Assembly (NCBI GenBank): GCA_945859605.1
Contig: OX243812.1
Location: 45,912,846 to 45,976,845, forward strand
DNA: 64,000 nt
Source of the DNA: Lumbricus rubellus
Lineage: Eukaryota; Annelida; Clitellata; Crassiclitellata; Lumbricidae
Direction of reading: 5' to 3'
Shown here: piece after piece, positions 34,452-45,904 of the stretch
How positions within the stretch are numbered: position 1 is the first letter of the stretch
Layout: each line of letters starts with the position of its first letter
Translations under genes and position numbers: made by a program
The notes under the pieces: model-generated
What the model saw: only the letters and a program-made list of their open reading frames with translations
Databases searched by the model: none
What the model was told of the DNA's origin: nothing

Positions 34452-34469
34452 CTCACCGCAACGACACCA
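34452..34469 (-). promoter_or_regulatory. Primer binding site
   Basis: On the minus strand TGGTGTCGTTGCGGTGAG begins two bases inside the 5' LTR. TGG pairs with the CCA end of a tRNA. I cannot name the tRNA with confidence. Confidence 0.75.
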
Positions 34470-34471
34470 AA

Positions 34472-34991
34472 TGTCACAAGTCTTTTCCCTCTTCTTCTCT
34501 ACGTGTGACCTTCAGTCTCTTCGGAAGCTTCTTCGTATAAGTTCGTGGTAGCGTAGGCCTATCCCTAGATAACTGTTTCATTAGCTAAATGGCTAGGTTA
34601 AAGAATCTACAGTCTTTCACTGTTTTGTTAACCAACAACGACGACGTGTTTAACTCTTCTTATTATACTCCAAAATCCGATATAAAGTAAAACGATCAGC
34701 AACAACACAACAATGACTACACTTGCGTTATCATAACAACTACACGACTACTATCTTCATCAGTCTACTCTATCGCAACTCAACAACAACTCTTACAGCC
34801 TATCTCAACGGCTCTCAACACGCAACTCTCCTTCTTCACTTCCACTCCCTTCTTGTACAATTAACGTACGCTCGTCTAGACGTCACGTGCTGTCCAGACA
34901 ATCACCTGTGCAGACGCCGCGCGGCAATTTGCACCTGGCCTACTTACGTCGCTGTACGACAATCGGCGTGCACTGATTAAATTAGCTGACA
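34472..34991 (-). repeat. 5' LTR of the Gmr1-like element
   Basis: 520 bp, the transcriptional start side of the element because the gene runs right to left. Same ends as the 3' LTR. CTGCC follows at 34992-34996. Confidence 0.97.
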
Positions 34992-34996
34992 CTGCC

Positions 34997-37513
34997 GTTT
35001 ATCTGTAACCCCACTCATTTGTTACTATGAAATATGATGTGCTATAAGATCTCAGTTTAGCTGATTCTGCGGTTGATTGTGCAGTGTACTTTACGAAGAA
35101 AAGTCCAACGTAGGCTACTATACAATTATAGCCTAGGCCTACGACATGTCATGTCGATTTTGGTAGCCTAATTGTAATTTATTTAAGTAAGTTTCAAATG
35201 CATAAATCGGGTAAACAAGAATAGTTTAAAATTGAACTCGGGCGAAAACTTTTCTTCACGAATTAATATTTGAGAACGCGTTTTTTAGGCCTACGTTTAA
35301 CACGAGTCTTTCACGCTCCCTAAAAGCAGAAGAAAGCAAAGAGCCGAGTTTCTGAAATAGGTAGATGGACGAAAGAAATGAAATGTTGCCACCTATGGAA
35401 AGGAATGAACGCTCAGAGACGTAGGCTAATTGACGAGAAATGCGAAAGATGAAGCATAATTAGGCTATACATGTAGGTCTAGAAGTCTAGATCTAGGCGG
35501 CTATGTATTTTCATTATAATCAACTGCGCTGCTTTGTTTTAGGCGACGCCTATTGCAATACGGAATCAATTATATTATTTGTCTATACACACTAAAACGA
35601 AGCGAGAAACTGGGAAAGCCAAGAAACTAATTTCAGAACGTTGTTAAAGTGCTAAATTACCTTTAAAAGATAATAAATTAACCCTCTTCTGACTCGTATT
35701 ATAACAGCCACAGAAAACGAAAACGTGCAACGTGCATGTAGGCCTATAGGCTACATAATCTAAAATAATGAGCCTCGTTGTTTTTCTCGGACGCTAAGCT
35801 TTGAACGCTCTCGGGTTGCTATAAAGAGACGCAGCATTATGGCTCACTCTGCTGAATGAAACCTACAACACTATTAAGCTTCTTATGCACCGCAGCACCG
35901 GTATGTTTTAATAGACACCCTAGTTCGTTTGAATATAACGTGCAATGCTTCCACAATAACACGTATTTAATTGCAATATAGTTCTCAACGTTCTCTTTGT
36001 GAATCCCTGAGAGGATGTTACAAGCACATCAGTTTTTACTGCGGCTCCGTGTTCTAGGGATTTTTCCTAGTGTTGCCAATTTCTAGTGAAATAAATTTTT
36101 ATGCGCCTTTTTATTTCTCAAGTTCCTAGAAGACTCTTGCAGCGCTGTAATTATTGTTGACTATGCGCGATCTTGCACCACCGCGATGAAGGTTGGTTTA
36201 ATGTAGCCTATGTAGTATGTACAATTGTACATGTATTTATTGTAGGCCTATATGCTATCGAGCCCGCTTCAGCACTTTAGACTATTCTAATCGTGTCTTC
36301 GCAACAGGATATGTTTTCATCAAAAGTGCGGCATTAGACCGGGTGCCATATGACTCAAAAACCGTCTTGTAATCGTAATCGTAATCACCAAACTTCTAAT
36401 GCGCTACTCGAAAGCCAAGCGCGGGCACCAGCTTATTCCCAAACCCTGCGTTGAGTCAAAAGGGATGTCAAGAAGAGTAGTCCAAAGGTGATCCGGGTCG
36501 AGTGCACTAACATTTGTCACGTGACTTTACTTCTTGCAACAATGTTTCCTCTTCCAGCTCTGTCATCGTTATCTGAGATCTCCCACTTGATGTAATTCTT
36601 GGATGGCACACAATTAAACACTCTTCAATCCAAATGATTTTCTAAACTACGCCGAAACTTCCCAAACTTAGTCTACTTCTTTAACCTACGTGAATGTTCG
36701 CTCCTGCCAATAAAATATTTATTGAACACATTAAGTCATTTACCACAAAATTGTGCTTCACTTCTCAAAATTGCATTTTAACTCTGAAAGTCCTTCGCTC
36801 GAATGTCTAAGATGCATATTTTAGCAAGGATCTTAAAATACACAAAGATTTATCATTGAATTAGTTTGTGTTTTATTGTTCAAAACTAAGTTCCAACCTC
36901 TTGGCAGAGCTACAATCGAGATGCATGTCGTATTGTCGTATTGGTTACAAGAATGTGACTTTATCATGTCTCTTCAACATTTTTCGCACCATTCGCTAGA
37001 TGGCGAGCAAATTCGTTCTCACGACCGCCACATGCACGATTTGCACAGCGATCTCAATAGGCTATAGCCGCTATAGCCTACGTTCCTAATTATTATACAA
37101 GTAGGTCCACAGCAAAAATCGATTACATATCTTACGATGAGATCATCGCTATGAACGCTGGCGGTTGGTGAGCCAGACACGCGATTGACTTCACTTGTGA
37201 GCCAACATAGTTCTGCCGATCGCATACATTATTGGCAATAAGGTTGTAGACTATAAGTGCTTCGTGCTGCCTTCCTTTAACTTCCTATAATAATTATTAT
37301 AGCTCAATTCTTGGCTTCTTATAAGAATTGCCCATAATTGTACAATGTGCAATCGGTGGCAGATCTCATGGCTGTCAGTCAATTATCCCTACTTGCCTTT
37401 TCCGTTTTTTCAGCGGACATCGTGCAAAATGCACCTTTTACTTTTCAACGTCAGCTTTTTGGATTTTTAGCGACGCTTTGTCACGATAAGATGATGACAG
37501 TGGCCGCGTTAAT
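34997..37513. other. About 2.5 kb without a supported gene
   Basis: AT-rich, with several TAGGCCTA-type palindromes (35136, 35298, 35741, 36244). I see no motif-bearing frame, no inverted-repeat ends and no microsatellite of note. Confidence 0.4.
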
Positions 37514-37532
37514 GGGGGGGGGGGGGGGGGGG
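37514..37532. repeat. Homopolymer G19
   Basis: Uninterrupted run of 19 G. Such runs can form quadruplexes and are hard to sequence, so the length is uncertain. Confidence 0.9.
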
Positions 37533-37639
37533 AGAAGGAAGCAGATAATTGACAGGAAACGCTGTAACATTAAGGGGTAAAAGCAGACAGAACGGGCAGA
37601 GTGAGAGGTTGAAATGTAGCAAATTGCATCAAAATCATC

Positions 37640-37770
37640 TTTATAATGGACATCATCTTCTCGTGCGTTCTGCAGTTTTTAGGCCCAGGAACCAAACGCC
37701 GCCATTCTTCTCTACTTTGTGCTGAGTCCTTTCCGTGATCTGCAAGCTCCCAGTAGATCGCATGTCTCAC
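37640..37770 (-). pseudogene. Possible tail of a LINE reverse-transcriptase ORF
   Basis: The minus strand reads WELADHGKDSAQSREEWRRLV then PGPKN. The pattern R..WR.LV..P is common at the extreme C-terminus of LINE ORF2 proteins. Only about 35 residues are readable and they are followed by unrelated sequence, so this is at most a 5'-truncated fragment. The resemblance is short and could be chance. Confidence 0.35.
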
Positions 37771-37915
37771 ATGAAACAGAAGAAGGAAGAAAACGGTAGA
37801 CCGCCTCCCAACCTAGTCTCAAACTCAAACTCGATAGATGGTGAAGTAAGTAAGTAAAGTGAAACTGCATTTTCATCTCGAATTGAAGCGTTCTCTATTC
37901 TTGATGACCAGATTA

Positions 37916-37932
37916 CCCCCCCCCCCCCCCCC
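37916..37932. repeat. Homopolymer C17
   Basis: Uninterrupted run of 17 C, about 380 bases from the G19 run and therefore an inverted partner to it. Confidence 0.9.
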
Positions 37933-40473
37933 AACCCCGCTGAAGAAGCGTGAACATTCGGACTGCTGCAATGGCGCACACCACGTCATTGAGCCTGCAT
38001 GCATGGTCAGATGTAGCATGGCATGCAGTTAGTATGCGCAGGACACACATGGATGGCTCTGCTTGACAGGTTATTCGGTCAATGTGCAAATCGAATCTCA
38101 GGATGTCAGAACGCGTAACTCCCAGAACATCCATTTTCTATAGCCTAATTCTCTGGTGATGGCCGCTGAATCGATCACCAGTTTCACGTTTAGGCCAAAC
38201 CCAATCCTTCCAATCGTCATATCATTTTGTCCTAATTAACTGACATTTTAACAATTTTACTTTATTCAAGTATAGGCCTACAGACTGCAGGCAATTGCAT
38301 AGAGTCAGTCCTGCTTGTACGAAAAAAACAATTAGGCGTTATTGCAAACTAATAAAATTATTCCCTAAGACATTTTCCTGAGTCCCATGTCAACATGCGA
38401 TCCGCTGATGAAATAAACAGCAAGAGACAGCGCGAGAGAAGCAGTTTGCCATCAGTACACAAAGTATATTAAGTAGGATACCCTGCCTGCATACTTATTG
38501 CACTATGCATGCTAACTATACTAAGTCGTGAGTGTTCTTATTTCTATTATAATTATAGTTGATTAAGATTCTAGCACATGCATGGAGATGTCTTTGCTAA
38601 CGTACCGGTACGCCTCTAGCGCACTTCTGCTGGATGGTCAGGCAATTTATGCAATATATGTTTAATTAGAAGCGCAGATGTTATTAGAGCAAACATTAAT
38701 GGAATGCTGCAGCATCATTAATTCGCTCGAAATGACTTTGGTAGCAAGAACGCAAGACGTGATGGTCTAATGATCTCTGTCAGGCTAATAATTAATTTCA
38801 TGATCAGTAGCCTCTGGTCAAACATTAAAAAAATACTTCCACCAATTACCGCTCCCCATAGACAATAATGTTTTGGAAAATTATCTACAGTCATAAACCC
38901 TGTTCCACAACTCCAGAATTCTTATCCAGGTGTGCAGCACTTTTAAACTCCACAATTATACTTCAAAGTAAGTATTGTTAAAATTATTTGCAAGGCATCA
39001 AGTTTATTGTATTGTACTATAGAAGTAACAAGTGTAGCCTACTGAATGTCACAAGCGGGTTTACAGAAATAATATCTCAAATATTATAGGGCCAACAAGT
39101 GCATGCTTCTGCAACATTCGCACAAATATTAATGCAGACAATTCTCATATTTACGGCGCCTTTTCGCTGGTATCGCCGGTATTTTATCATCGCAAATAGG
39201 CCTAATTAGGCAAATACTATAATTATTACACAGATAGATCAATATTGCAGCGAATGCATCTCAGGAAACATTTCCCAAAGCTCTTAAATCGCATCTGTTT
39301 AGATATGTTGGTTAGCTACGTTGAGCGTCTTCGTGAGATTCTTGTTAGGGCGCTATATAAATGTTCATATACATACATACATGCTACGCATTTATTTGGC
39401 GCCACTATCTAATGACCAAACAGCAATCGATGGCGCTAAATAAGTGTGGGTTAAGTAGTTGGTCAAGATCTCCACACAGGGAATCTTTCAGAGGAGGCAC
39501 GAGTCTTTAACTTTTCAGCCACATTGTTTCCGTCAACCACCAAAAACTTGATTGCAAAAGTTTTGAATATGCAGCGAAAATGCACAAAATTAGAATGCAC
39601 TTTGTGTCATGCTTAATTTGCTTATCTAGAATTTAATTTGTTTGCAAGAAGTCTAATGAGCATTTCAGTCGAGATGTTATTGACTTGATGACGAGTTGGT
39701 TTTCTGCGACATCGACCGGAACCTTATGAATAATAGACACACGTTATATGCTACTTTCTAATAAATTAGCAGGATCTATAACGCAAAAATACAAGGATAT
39801 GCTACCTGATAGTCTCAGATAAACAATTCGTGTTATCCAGCTGTTAATACGCAAATTCTTTTATTGACGCAATGTTGTGTGATCACTTGACTGAGAATGT
39901 ACATTACTGAAGCTATGTTATTAGCTTGATTAGGGAGTTTCACGCTCAATGGATTTAGTCAATAAAAAATAATACCCGCAGATAGATATCTAAATCAATA
40001 GATCACGCTGGGCAGCTGTTAGTACGCAGATGATGCAATTGAGGCAATGTAGAATGATCCCTGGGCAAAGGGCATTGATAATTAATCGGAAATTCCAACG
40101 ATAGCCTACATTGAGAAAGTTTGTCCATTCAATGCATTTTGCACAATGCACTAAGTGCCTGACTACTATAGGAAATCGCTACTAACTTATTTACGCAGAA
40201 GTTTTGCACAAACCACTAATAGCACTATAATACCAGCAGCACATGTACATGTAATCAAGTAGGCCTACACTTAGTACAAGAACTTAGTGACGGAATAACT
40301 TAATAAGTGGTTCAAATCAGCCGGATGCTGATGCTTCGTTCTCAATCTTACAAGTTCATGCTCATCCCCAACGACCTTATATATATTACTAGACGGAGCT
40401 TCCTGTGTTGAGCTGCCCAGTGACGTTGATTCCGAATAAGAAATAAGAGTGTAAATATATAACATGAAAATAT
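37933..40473. other. About 2.5 kb without a supported gene
   Basis: AT-rich intergenic-looking DNA. The only annotated piece is a possible SINE/LINE tail near 39280-39372. Confidence 0.4.
39280..39372 (+). mobile_element. Possible LINE/SINE 3' tail (GGCGCTATATAAATG)
   Basis: The phrase gttgagcgtcttcgtgagattcttgttagggcgctatataaatg is split here into parts: tgagcgtcttcgtgag, then gggcgctatataaatg. This layout is typical of L2-type LINE and partner SINE 3' ends. An atac simple repeat follows. A similar phrase recurs at 45351 and, weakly, at 58671. Confidence 0.4.
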
Positions 40474-40586
40474 TATGACAGCGACCTGACAGCGACGGTT
40501 GGTCTATTTTTAGCTCAGCCAATCACACGTCATGAGAGAACCACCAATCACAGAAGACGATTCATCGTATTTACGTTCGCCAGTGG

Positions 40587-41040
40587 CAGCGTTGCCACTA
40601 CTTGGGTTTTTTCACAAGGTCTTGGGTTTTTCGACCCCAACTTGGGAAATGGGGTTTTTTCGGGAAGAACTTGGGTTTTTTGCTTGGGTTTTTTTTCTGG
40701 ACAAAATCTTGATTTTTTCCATCTCCGAACTTGAAAAATGGGTTTTTTTCGGTAAAAACTTGGGTTTTTTGCTTGGGTTTTTTCTTTCGACTAAGAAAAT
40801 TGGGAAATTGTGGATATTTTGAAGAAATTTTGTCCGGATGACTAAAAAAAGGTCATCAAAATTTTTGGACGAGACGAGAAATTGAAAGACTTTTTGGTCC
40901 GGATGACTAAAAAAACGGTCGTCAAAATTTTTCGGACGGGAAATTGTGTACATTTTCGATTAATTTGGACAACTTGGGTTTTCTTGGGGTTTTTCGACCC
41001 TCCAACTTGGGTTTTTTCATTTTTTAGAGTGGCAACGCTG
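40587..41040. mobile_element. hAT-like MITE filled with CTTGGGTTTTTT repeats
   Basis: Ends CAGCGTTGCCACT and AGTGGCAACGCTG are a perfect 13-bp inverted repeat. The 8-bp duplication GCCAGTGG flanks it exactly (40579-40586, 41041-41048). The interior has about nine copies of cttgggtttttt and two copies of ggatgactaaaaaa.ggtc. It is inserted just inside the left end of the P-like element. Confidence 0.92.
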
Positions 41041-41689
41041 GCCAGTGGGAAAATACAAAATTTTTACTTTATCAATGATTGATCACGACTTTCCAGTTAT
41101 TTACACCATTAATACTTAATCGAGAATGTCACTAGTGGTCACTCTTCTCTGCTATACTTTGCAATTCAAGCCATGTATTAGGTCCTCTATTACCCTCCCC
41201 CCCATTAAGAATGTTTTCTACTCTCTACGATTTCTTTAATTTTATAATTTGGGACCGCCGTTCGGAGTTTTGCCAATGTTTATTACTGTTTATCTGTTTT
41301 TATCCCAAATGGTTCCATAAAATGTATGTTAGGTTTTTTAGTTGTATAGGCCTACTGTGATTATAGAAAATTGCATATTTCGATTTTTGTTTGAATGTAC
41401 ACGCTATGTTCTGTTCTCATATAATGTTCCCGCAGTGCGTTTGCAGGCGGTTCAATAAATGTAATTTGTATTCATGCATGTTGCCTGAGCTTTTTTGGAG
41501 TCAAACATATAATTTAATCGCTGGCATAATACCTATACACTATAAGTAAAGAGTATGATACAATGTGATAAATTAACAATGAAAAATTTACAACTATTTA
41601 CACTTTTATATTATAAATAAGCTATTTTGATTGAATGAACAATACGATACGTTGTACATAAATAATATGATACAATATGATGTGTTCTA

Positions 41690-42100
41690 CAAGCATCACT
41701 GTCCTTTGCAAATGTCAGTCATTTCTACCGAGCAAGAAGTAAGAAAAAAATTTAAAACGAGCATTACAGTCACATTGGGATCAATTACCATTCCATGCAG
41801 TAACAGCTAAGTGACCCTTAAAATGACAGTTTTACTGCGCAAAATTGCTACACTTATATTACTATAATGTAGTGTCCCTTAAATATAACACATAATAAAT
41901 TAACAATTTAAAATTTTTACAGGTATTTACACTTGTACATTATATTAATTTGCAAATGTCAGTCTTTTTACACAGCAGCAAGTATGATAAATTTAATAAG
42001 AAGCATTGACCTTGTAATAGAATGCTTCATGGTCACATTGAGGTTATTACCATACCATGTAGTAACAACTTACTGACCCTTAAATATCACGGTTTTACTT
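41690..42100 (-). repeat. Diverged direct duplication at the transposase 3' end
   Basis: The segment around 41707-41850 (gcaaatgtcagtc ... ttaccattccatgcagtaacag ... tgacccttaaaatgacagttttact) recurs at about 41951-42100 (gcaaatgtcagtc ... ttaccataccatgtagtaacaac ... tgacccttaaatatcacggttttact). The second copy overlaps the stop region of the transposase gene. Confidence 0.8.
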
Positions 42101-45100
42101 AATACTGACTGACAGCTTTTACCCTGCACTAAGCGTGTCACAGTCTTACATTGGTGGAAAAGTCTTATCAGCGTATAGTCATTGGCAATAGTTCTCATTA
42201 GATTTACACGATGATTAGATAATGGTTCATTGCAAAGGTCATGATTTGAAAGACTGTCAAAGATAGAACTACCCACGAGAAATGCAAGTACATTGTTCAC
42301 AATTAAGCCATTTATTCCACAGCCTCTAAGCGGCTTTTGGTTTGAACCAGTGTTCTGGCGTATATGCATTTCAGTGATTTTACAAACTGCCACCACATCA
42401 GAAGTTGGGATAATTAATCCACCTCGGTCCTTTCGCATTATTAGGTCAACATTGGGATAATGGCTGTTTTCGTCTGTTTGTAGCAAAGCTAATTTACATT
42501 CAATACAACTCAATTTCTTTAACATACTTCTGACAACAAAACCAGCGATGTAAGCAACAACATTTTCCACAAATCTCGATAGTGACAAATGGCCAGGAAT
42601 CTCTTGCATAATATTATCAGTAGATTGCACGGAATGATCAGCATGATCTGAGGTGTCAATGCAAGCATATCGTCTGTCATTTATTATTGTTTCTATGTTC
42701 AGATTTGCAGCTAACTCATCTTTTTTTATGCGAGATGCAATATTCATCAAGGTAGAGCTGTCTTGGGGAATGCAGTTGCCACTTGCAATGTCTTTTAACT
42801 GATGGTGGGTAAGGAGACGCTTCCAAGTAGTTCTAAGGTGTAGGGCTGAAGGGTTGTTGTTTGACCCACCTCGACTCCGAACGACTGCAAAAAAGAGCTC
42901 TAAATGATCTTGACTTAATTTGTATGTAAGCAAATATTTTAGTGGATTTATCTCAGCTTTAACTGTACAATCAAACAAATGCATAATACTTACAGCTGAG
43001 ACAATAAAGCCAACAGCACCTGTTTTACGAACACTATTGCACAACGGCTGTCCATCTGCCAACTTCAAGCCCTTCAAGTACTTGATGGCTTCCAACAAAA
43101 ATGGTCGCCAGTACGTTTCATTATGTTTAAAAAGTGGTGACTTATAACCCTTTGCCAGAGGATTGCGACTATTCATTACATCAAATAACCTATCAATTAT
43201 GCGAATGAATTTTACTGTTGCTGTGCAGTCTTTAAATTTAGGAATGCATAAATCCTTCTGGCAAAATTCCAAACTATCTGCAACAGAAGAACTAAGTGTC
43301 TGAGCTGCTAAACGTACTTTCATTTTTTGTTGGGTCCACTGAATGTGACGGTCACTTAATCTGTTGGCTGCATGGAGTCCCTCTTTGCTCTGTAGTTCTT
43401 GTAAATATTCTATGTATTGCCATTTGATTTCATGCTTATCACCGTCAATCATTGTCGGAACAGCTCCTTAAACCAAACAGAAACAATTTGTAGTTAAGTA
43501 CTGTATACAAGTTTGTGGGGCGCGGTGGTCTAGTGGTGGCGTCGTTGCCTTGGAGCCGGAAGGTCCGAGGTTCGAATCCACCTACACAAGTAACGTAAGG
43601 CTTACAATGCTAATTCAATGTAAGCCAACACTTACAAACCATAACCATTCTTGTTATGCCTTGTCAGAAATGTGAAATGATGCTGAAACGAGGTGACAAC
43701 ATCTGTTATGTCAGAGCCGAATTTAAATCCTCTAATAATAATAATGACAACAATTTCTATGGTGTCATAACGCAGCCATGCTGCTACAAGGGCGTAAGAA
43801 TACGTGACGCTAAATGTTATAAATTGTGTCAGTTTTCTTAAATTATACATCTTTGCTAAGTACTGAAATATATAAGAGTCTTGGTTCAGATTTATAGGTC
43901 TGTTTTGGCTAGAAATTGCTGCAATCGTGTTTCAATTTTCGCTAAATCGTGTTTTACTTTTGTCTGCAAGGGCACGTCAAATCTTGGAAACTTAGTTTCC
44001 AAGATTACATATCCACATCAATTAATTTACTTTACGCTGTTCCATGATTACATACCTACATCATCTAATTATTTCATGTTAAGAACAACACATGCTCTGA
44101 ACTCACCTGCTTTCAGTCGAACTCTGAGTCCGGTGCAATCAAAAGAATCTGGGATGAAATGGTTTGAACAGACACGTGAGTGTACAGTTGCTTTAAATGC
44201 TGTTCTGCACATTGCATGTTCCCATTTTTTCACAAGATCTGGTTTCGACCATGGAAAGCTGTCACATAAAAACAAAATATCTTTACTTTCAGTTCATAAA
44301 ATATCATAAACAGTCAACGACAATTATTACACGTGCTCATATCGATATAGTTAATCAAGCGCAAGTTTCTGTGCACAGCAGTGACAGCACAGGTCAGGAT
44401 CAAAGCAGTGAATTATAGAGCTGTACAACGATGCTACACACAGAAACGTAAATATTCAGGTTCCTTAGGGTCATGTCCTTTTGTTCCCTTGTACTTGTGT
44501 TGTTGTTTTTTTATACCAATACTGTTACTTGGGTTCAATAAAAAATTTATGGTTATGGTTAATCGTAATCTCGAGGTTTCTACACCGCCAACAAAAATCG
44601 ATAGATTAATTAAAAACAAAACACCAAGCGATATGTCGAAATTGTAGACTCATTTTATAAATAGACATTATATAGCATAGCCCAAAATCACTTACGAATG
44701 AAATGTTATTCCTTGTTGTTTGGACCATTCATCGTAAATTACTTTACATCCAGACGCAGAACAATTTTTCACTCCGTACTGTTTCCTTTTCACTTTTGTT
44801 TCCACCAAATCGTCTGCCTTCGTATCCTTCTTTTTTTCAAGACACACGGACAAGTCTTTGTCACTTGGCTGCACTGCTCCAGCATCTGATGTACTTGCCT
44901 GCAAAAGTTAACTACATGGTCTTGACAAGTGATTTATGAGATGCTATCAAGTTGTTATAATGCGAAATTGGTAATGCATCCGTGTGCAGGAACTGACCAA
45001 AGATGAGTTGACGATAGTTTACATTGCTTAAATTTAGCGTAAGTTCTCCACATGTCTATATGTCATGCTTGCTTTTGTTTCAACTGAACAATGAACAACG

Positions 45101-45481
45101 TTGTAATGAAATTTTGCATAAGTTGGAATTAATGTGGGCGGTGTCTCTGAGCAGCAAAGAGACTGGTCGATCTGATCTCTAGCAGTTTAAGATTATTTTT
45201 TATTGCCACGGTCAATGACTATTGACTTACGGTTTCTGTGAGAACATCTTATGCAGAAGTATAGTTACATGAGGATAGCGGTGTGTGCATCAGTTTTTGT
45301 CGTCAATAAATAAATATAGCTACTCTGAGAAAAGATCTTAATGGGCGCTATATACATTTTTTGTGATTGATTGATTGATAACAATAACCTGAGAAGGCTG
45401 AGATGCAACAACTTCCTGATGCATTCTCTCCACCAGCATACTGTGCAACCTTTCACGCGCCGTCACGCCACGTATATCCAT
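42070..45481 (-). CDS. P-element-type THAP transposase with internal deletion (4 exons)
   Basis: Exons on the minus strand: 45481-45389 (ATG), 44898-44696, 44258-44107 and 43466-42070 (stop). Phases agree at every junction; about 614 residues. Exons 2-3 form a THAP zinc finger: CSASGC, the split FHSFPW, then VCSNHF (C2CH). Exon 4 opens with GAVPT, the AVPTIF end of THAP. Directly after comes the GTP-binding insertion region of P transposases (IKWQYIEYLQELQ, KMKVRLAAQTLSSSVA, FIRIIDRLFDVMNSRNPL) and then the C-terminal YKLSQDHLELFFAVVRSRGG. Roughly the first half of the RNase-H-like catalytic domain, which carries the first two catalytic Asp in the Drosophila protein, is missing. Full P transposase has 751 residues. 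The product can probably bind DNA but not cut it, like the KP-type repressors of Drosophila. Exon 1 is the least certain, as its donor (GTTATT) is weak. Confidence 0.82.
43510..43640 (+). mobile_element. tRNA-derived SINE
   Basis: A tRNA-like head with an A-box-like tggtctagtggtggcg (about 43527) and a B box ggttcgaatcc (about 43570) is followed by a non-tRNA body (acctacacaagtaacg...). It does not fold as a full tRNA. It lies in intron 3 of the P-type gene. Confidence 0.65.
45330..45380 (+). mobile_element. Possible LINE/SINE 3' tail
   Basis: gatcttaatgggcgctatatac followed by a tgat simple repeat (gattgattgattgat). It matches the tail phrase at 39352 and lies in intron 1 of the P-type gene. 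Confidence 0.4.
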
Positions 45482-45485
45482 ATTA

Positions 45486-45904
45486 GGTAATCTTCTCGTT
45501 TAGCGTCGGAAATTATTTCAATGTAGCATCCTATAATACATACTCCGTCTTTTCAGCTCCGTATTTTACGCGTCTCGCTGTTTAAAATTTATAAATTCGA
45601 TGACTAATATTTCCTGACAAAATAGAAGCGGGATTTAGCGCGTGAGGGTCGGTTAGGGCTCAGGTTAGGCGTCGTGACGGTCGGTTAGGGTTAGTTTTAG
45701 GGTTAGTGCAGTCATTCTGCTTAAATTGAAGCTGGATTAATGAAAATGTTCTTGCCTAACTGGAGCTGGATTGACGAAAAATAATTGTTATCTAAACAGA
45801 AGTTGGATAGCAACTATTGAATGACGCGATTGACATCAATATTTTCGGACGCTGAGGTGAAACGATCATTGAAATAATTTCCGACGCTAAACGAGAAGAT
45901 TACC
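45486..45904. mobile_element. 419-bp element inserted at the P-type start codon
   Basis: The perfect inverted ends GGTAATCTTCTCGTTTAGCG continue for 38 bp. The 8-bp duplication CCATATTA is exact (45478-45485, 45905-45912). Inside are ttaggg-like phrases (45650-45713) and three AGAAGCTGGAT-like units (45725-45815). No coding capacity. Like the element at 15847-17333 it begins with GG and carries the same core repeat. Confidence 0.88.

Larger units (their letters stand above)
28000..34991 (-). mobile_element. Complete Gmr1-like LTR retrotransposon
   Basis: The element is 6992 bp, transcribed right to left. It has two 520-bp LTRs differing at one base that I can find, the 5-bp target duplication CTGCC (27995-27999 and 34992-34996), a primer binding site, one uninterrupted 1826-residue gag-pol frame and a polypurine tract. 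The pol order is protease, integrase, reverse transcriptase, RNase H. Gypsy-type sequence with the copia-type order is the hallmark of the Gmr1-like group known from deuterostomes. Intact frame and near-identical LTRs mean a very recent insertion, possibly still mobile. Confidence 0.95.

Noticed and set aside
43510..43590. Functional tRNA gene
   Set aside because: A- and B-box-like motifs are present, but the arms do not close into a cloverleaf and an unrelated body follows, so a SINE fits better.
45640..45713. Interstitial telomere sequence (ttagggttag)
   Set aside because: Only a few degenerate ttaggg units are present and they lie inside a TIR-bounded transposon.
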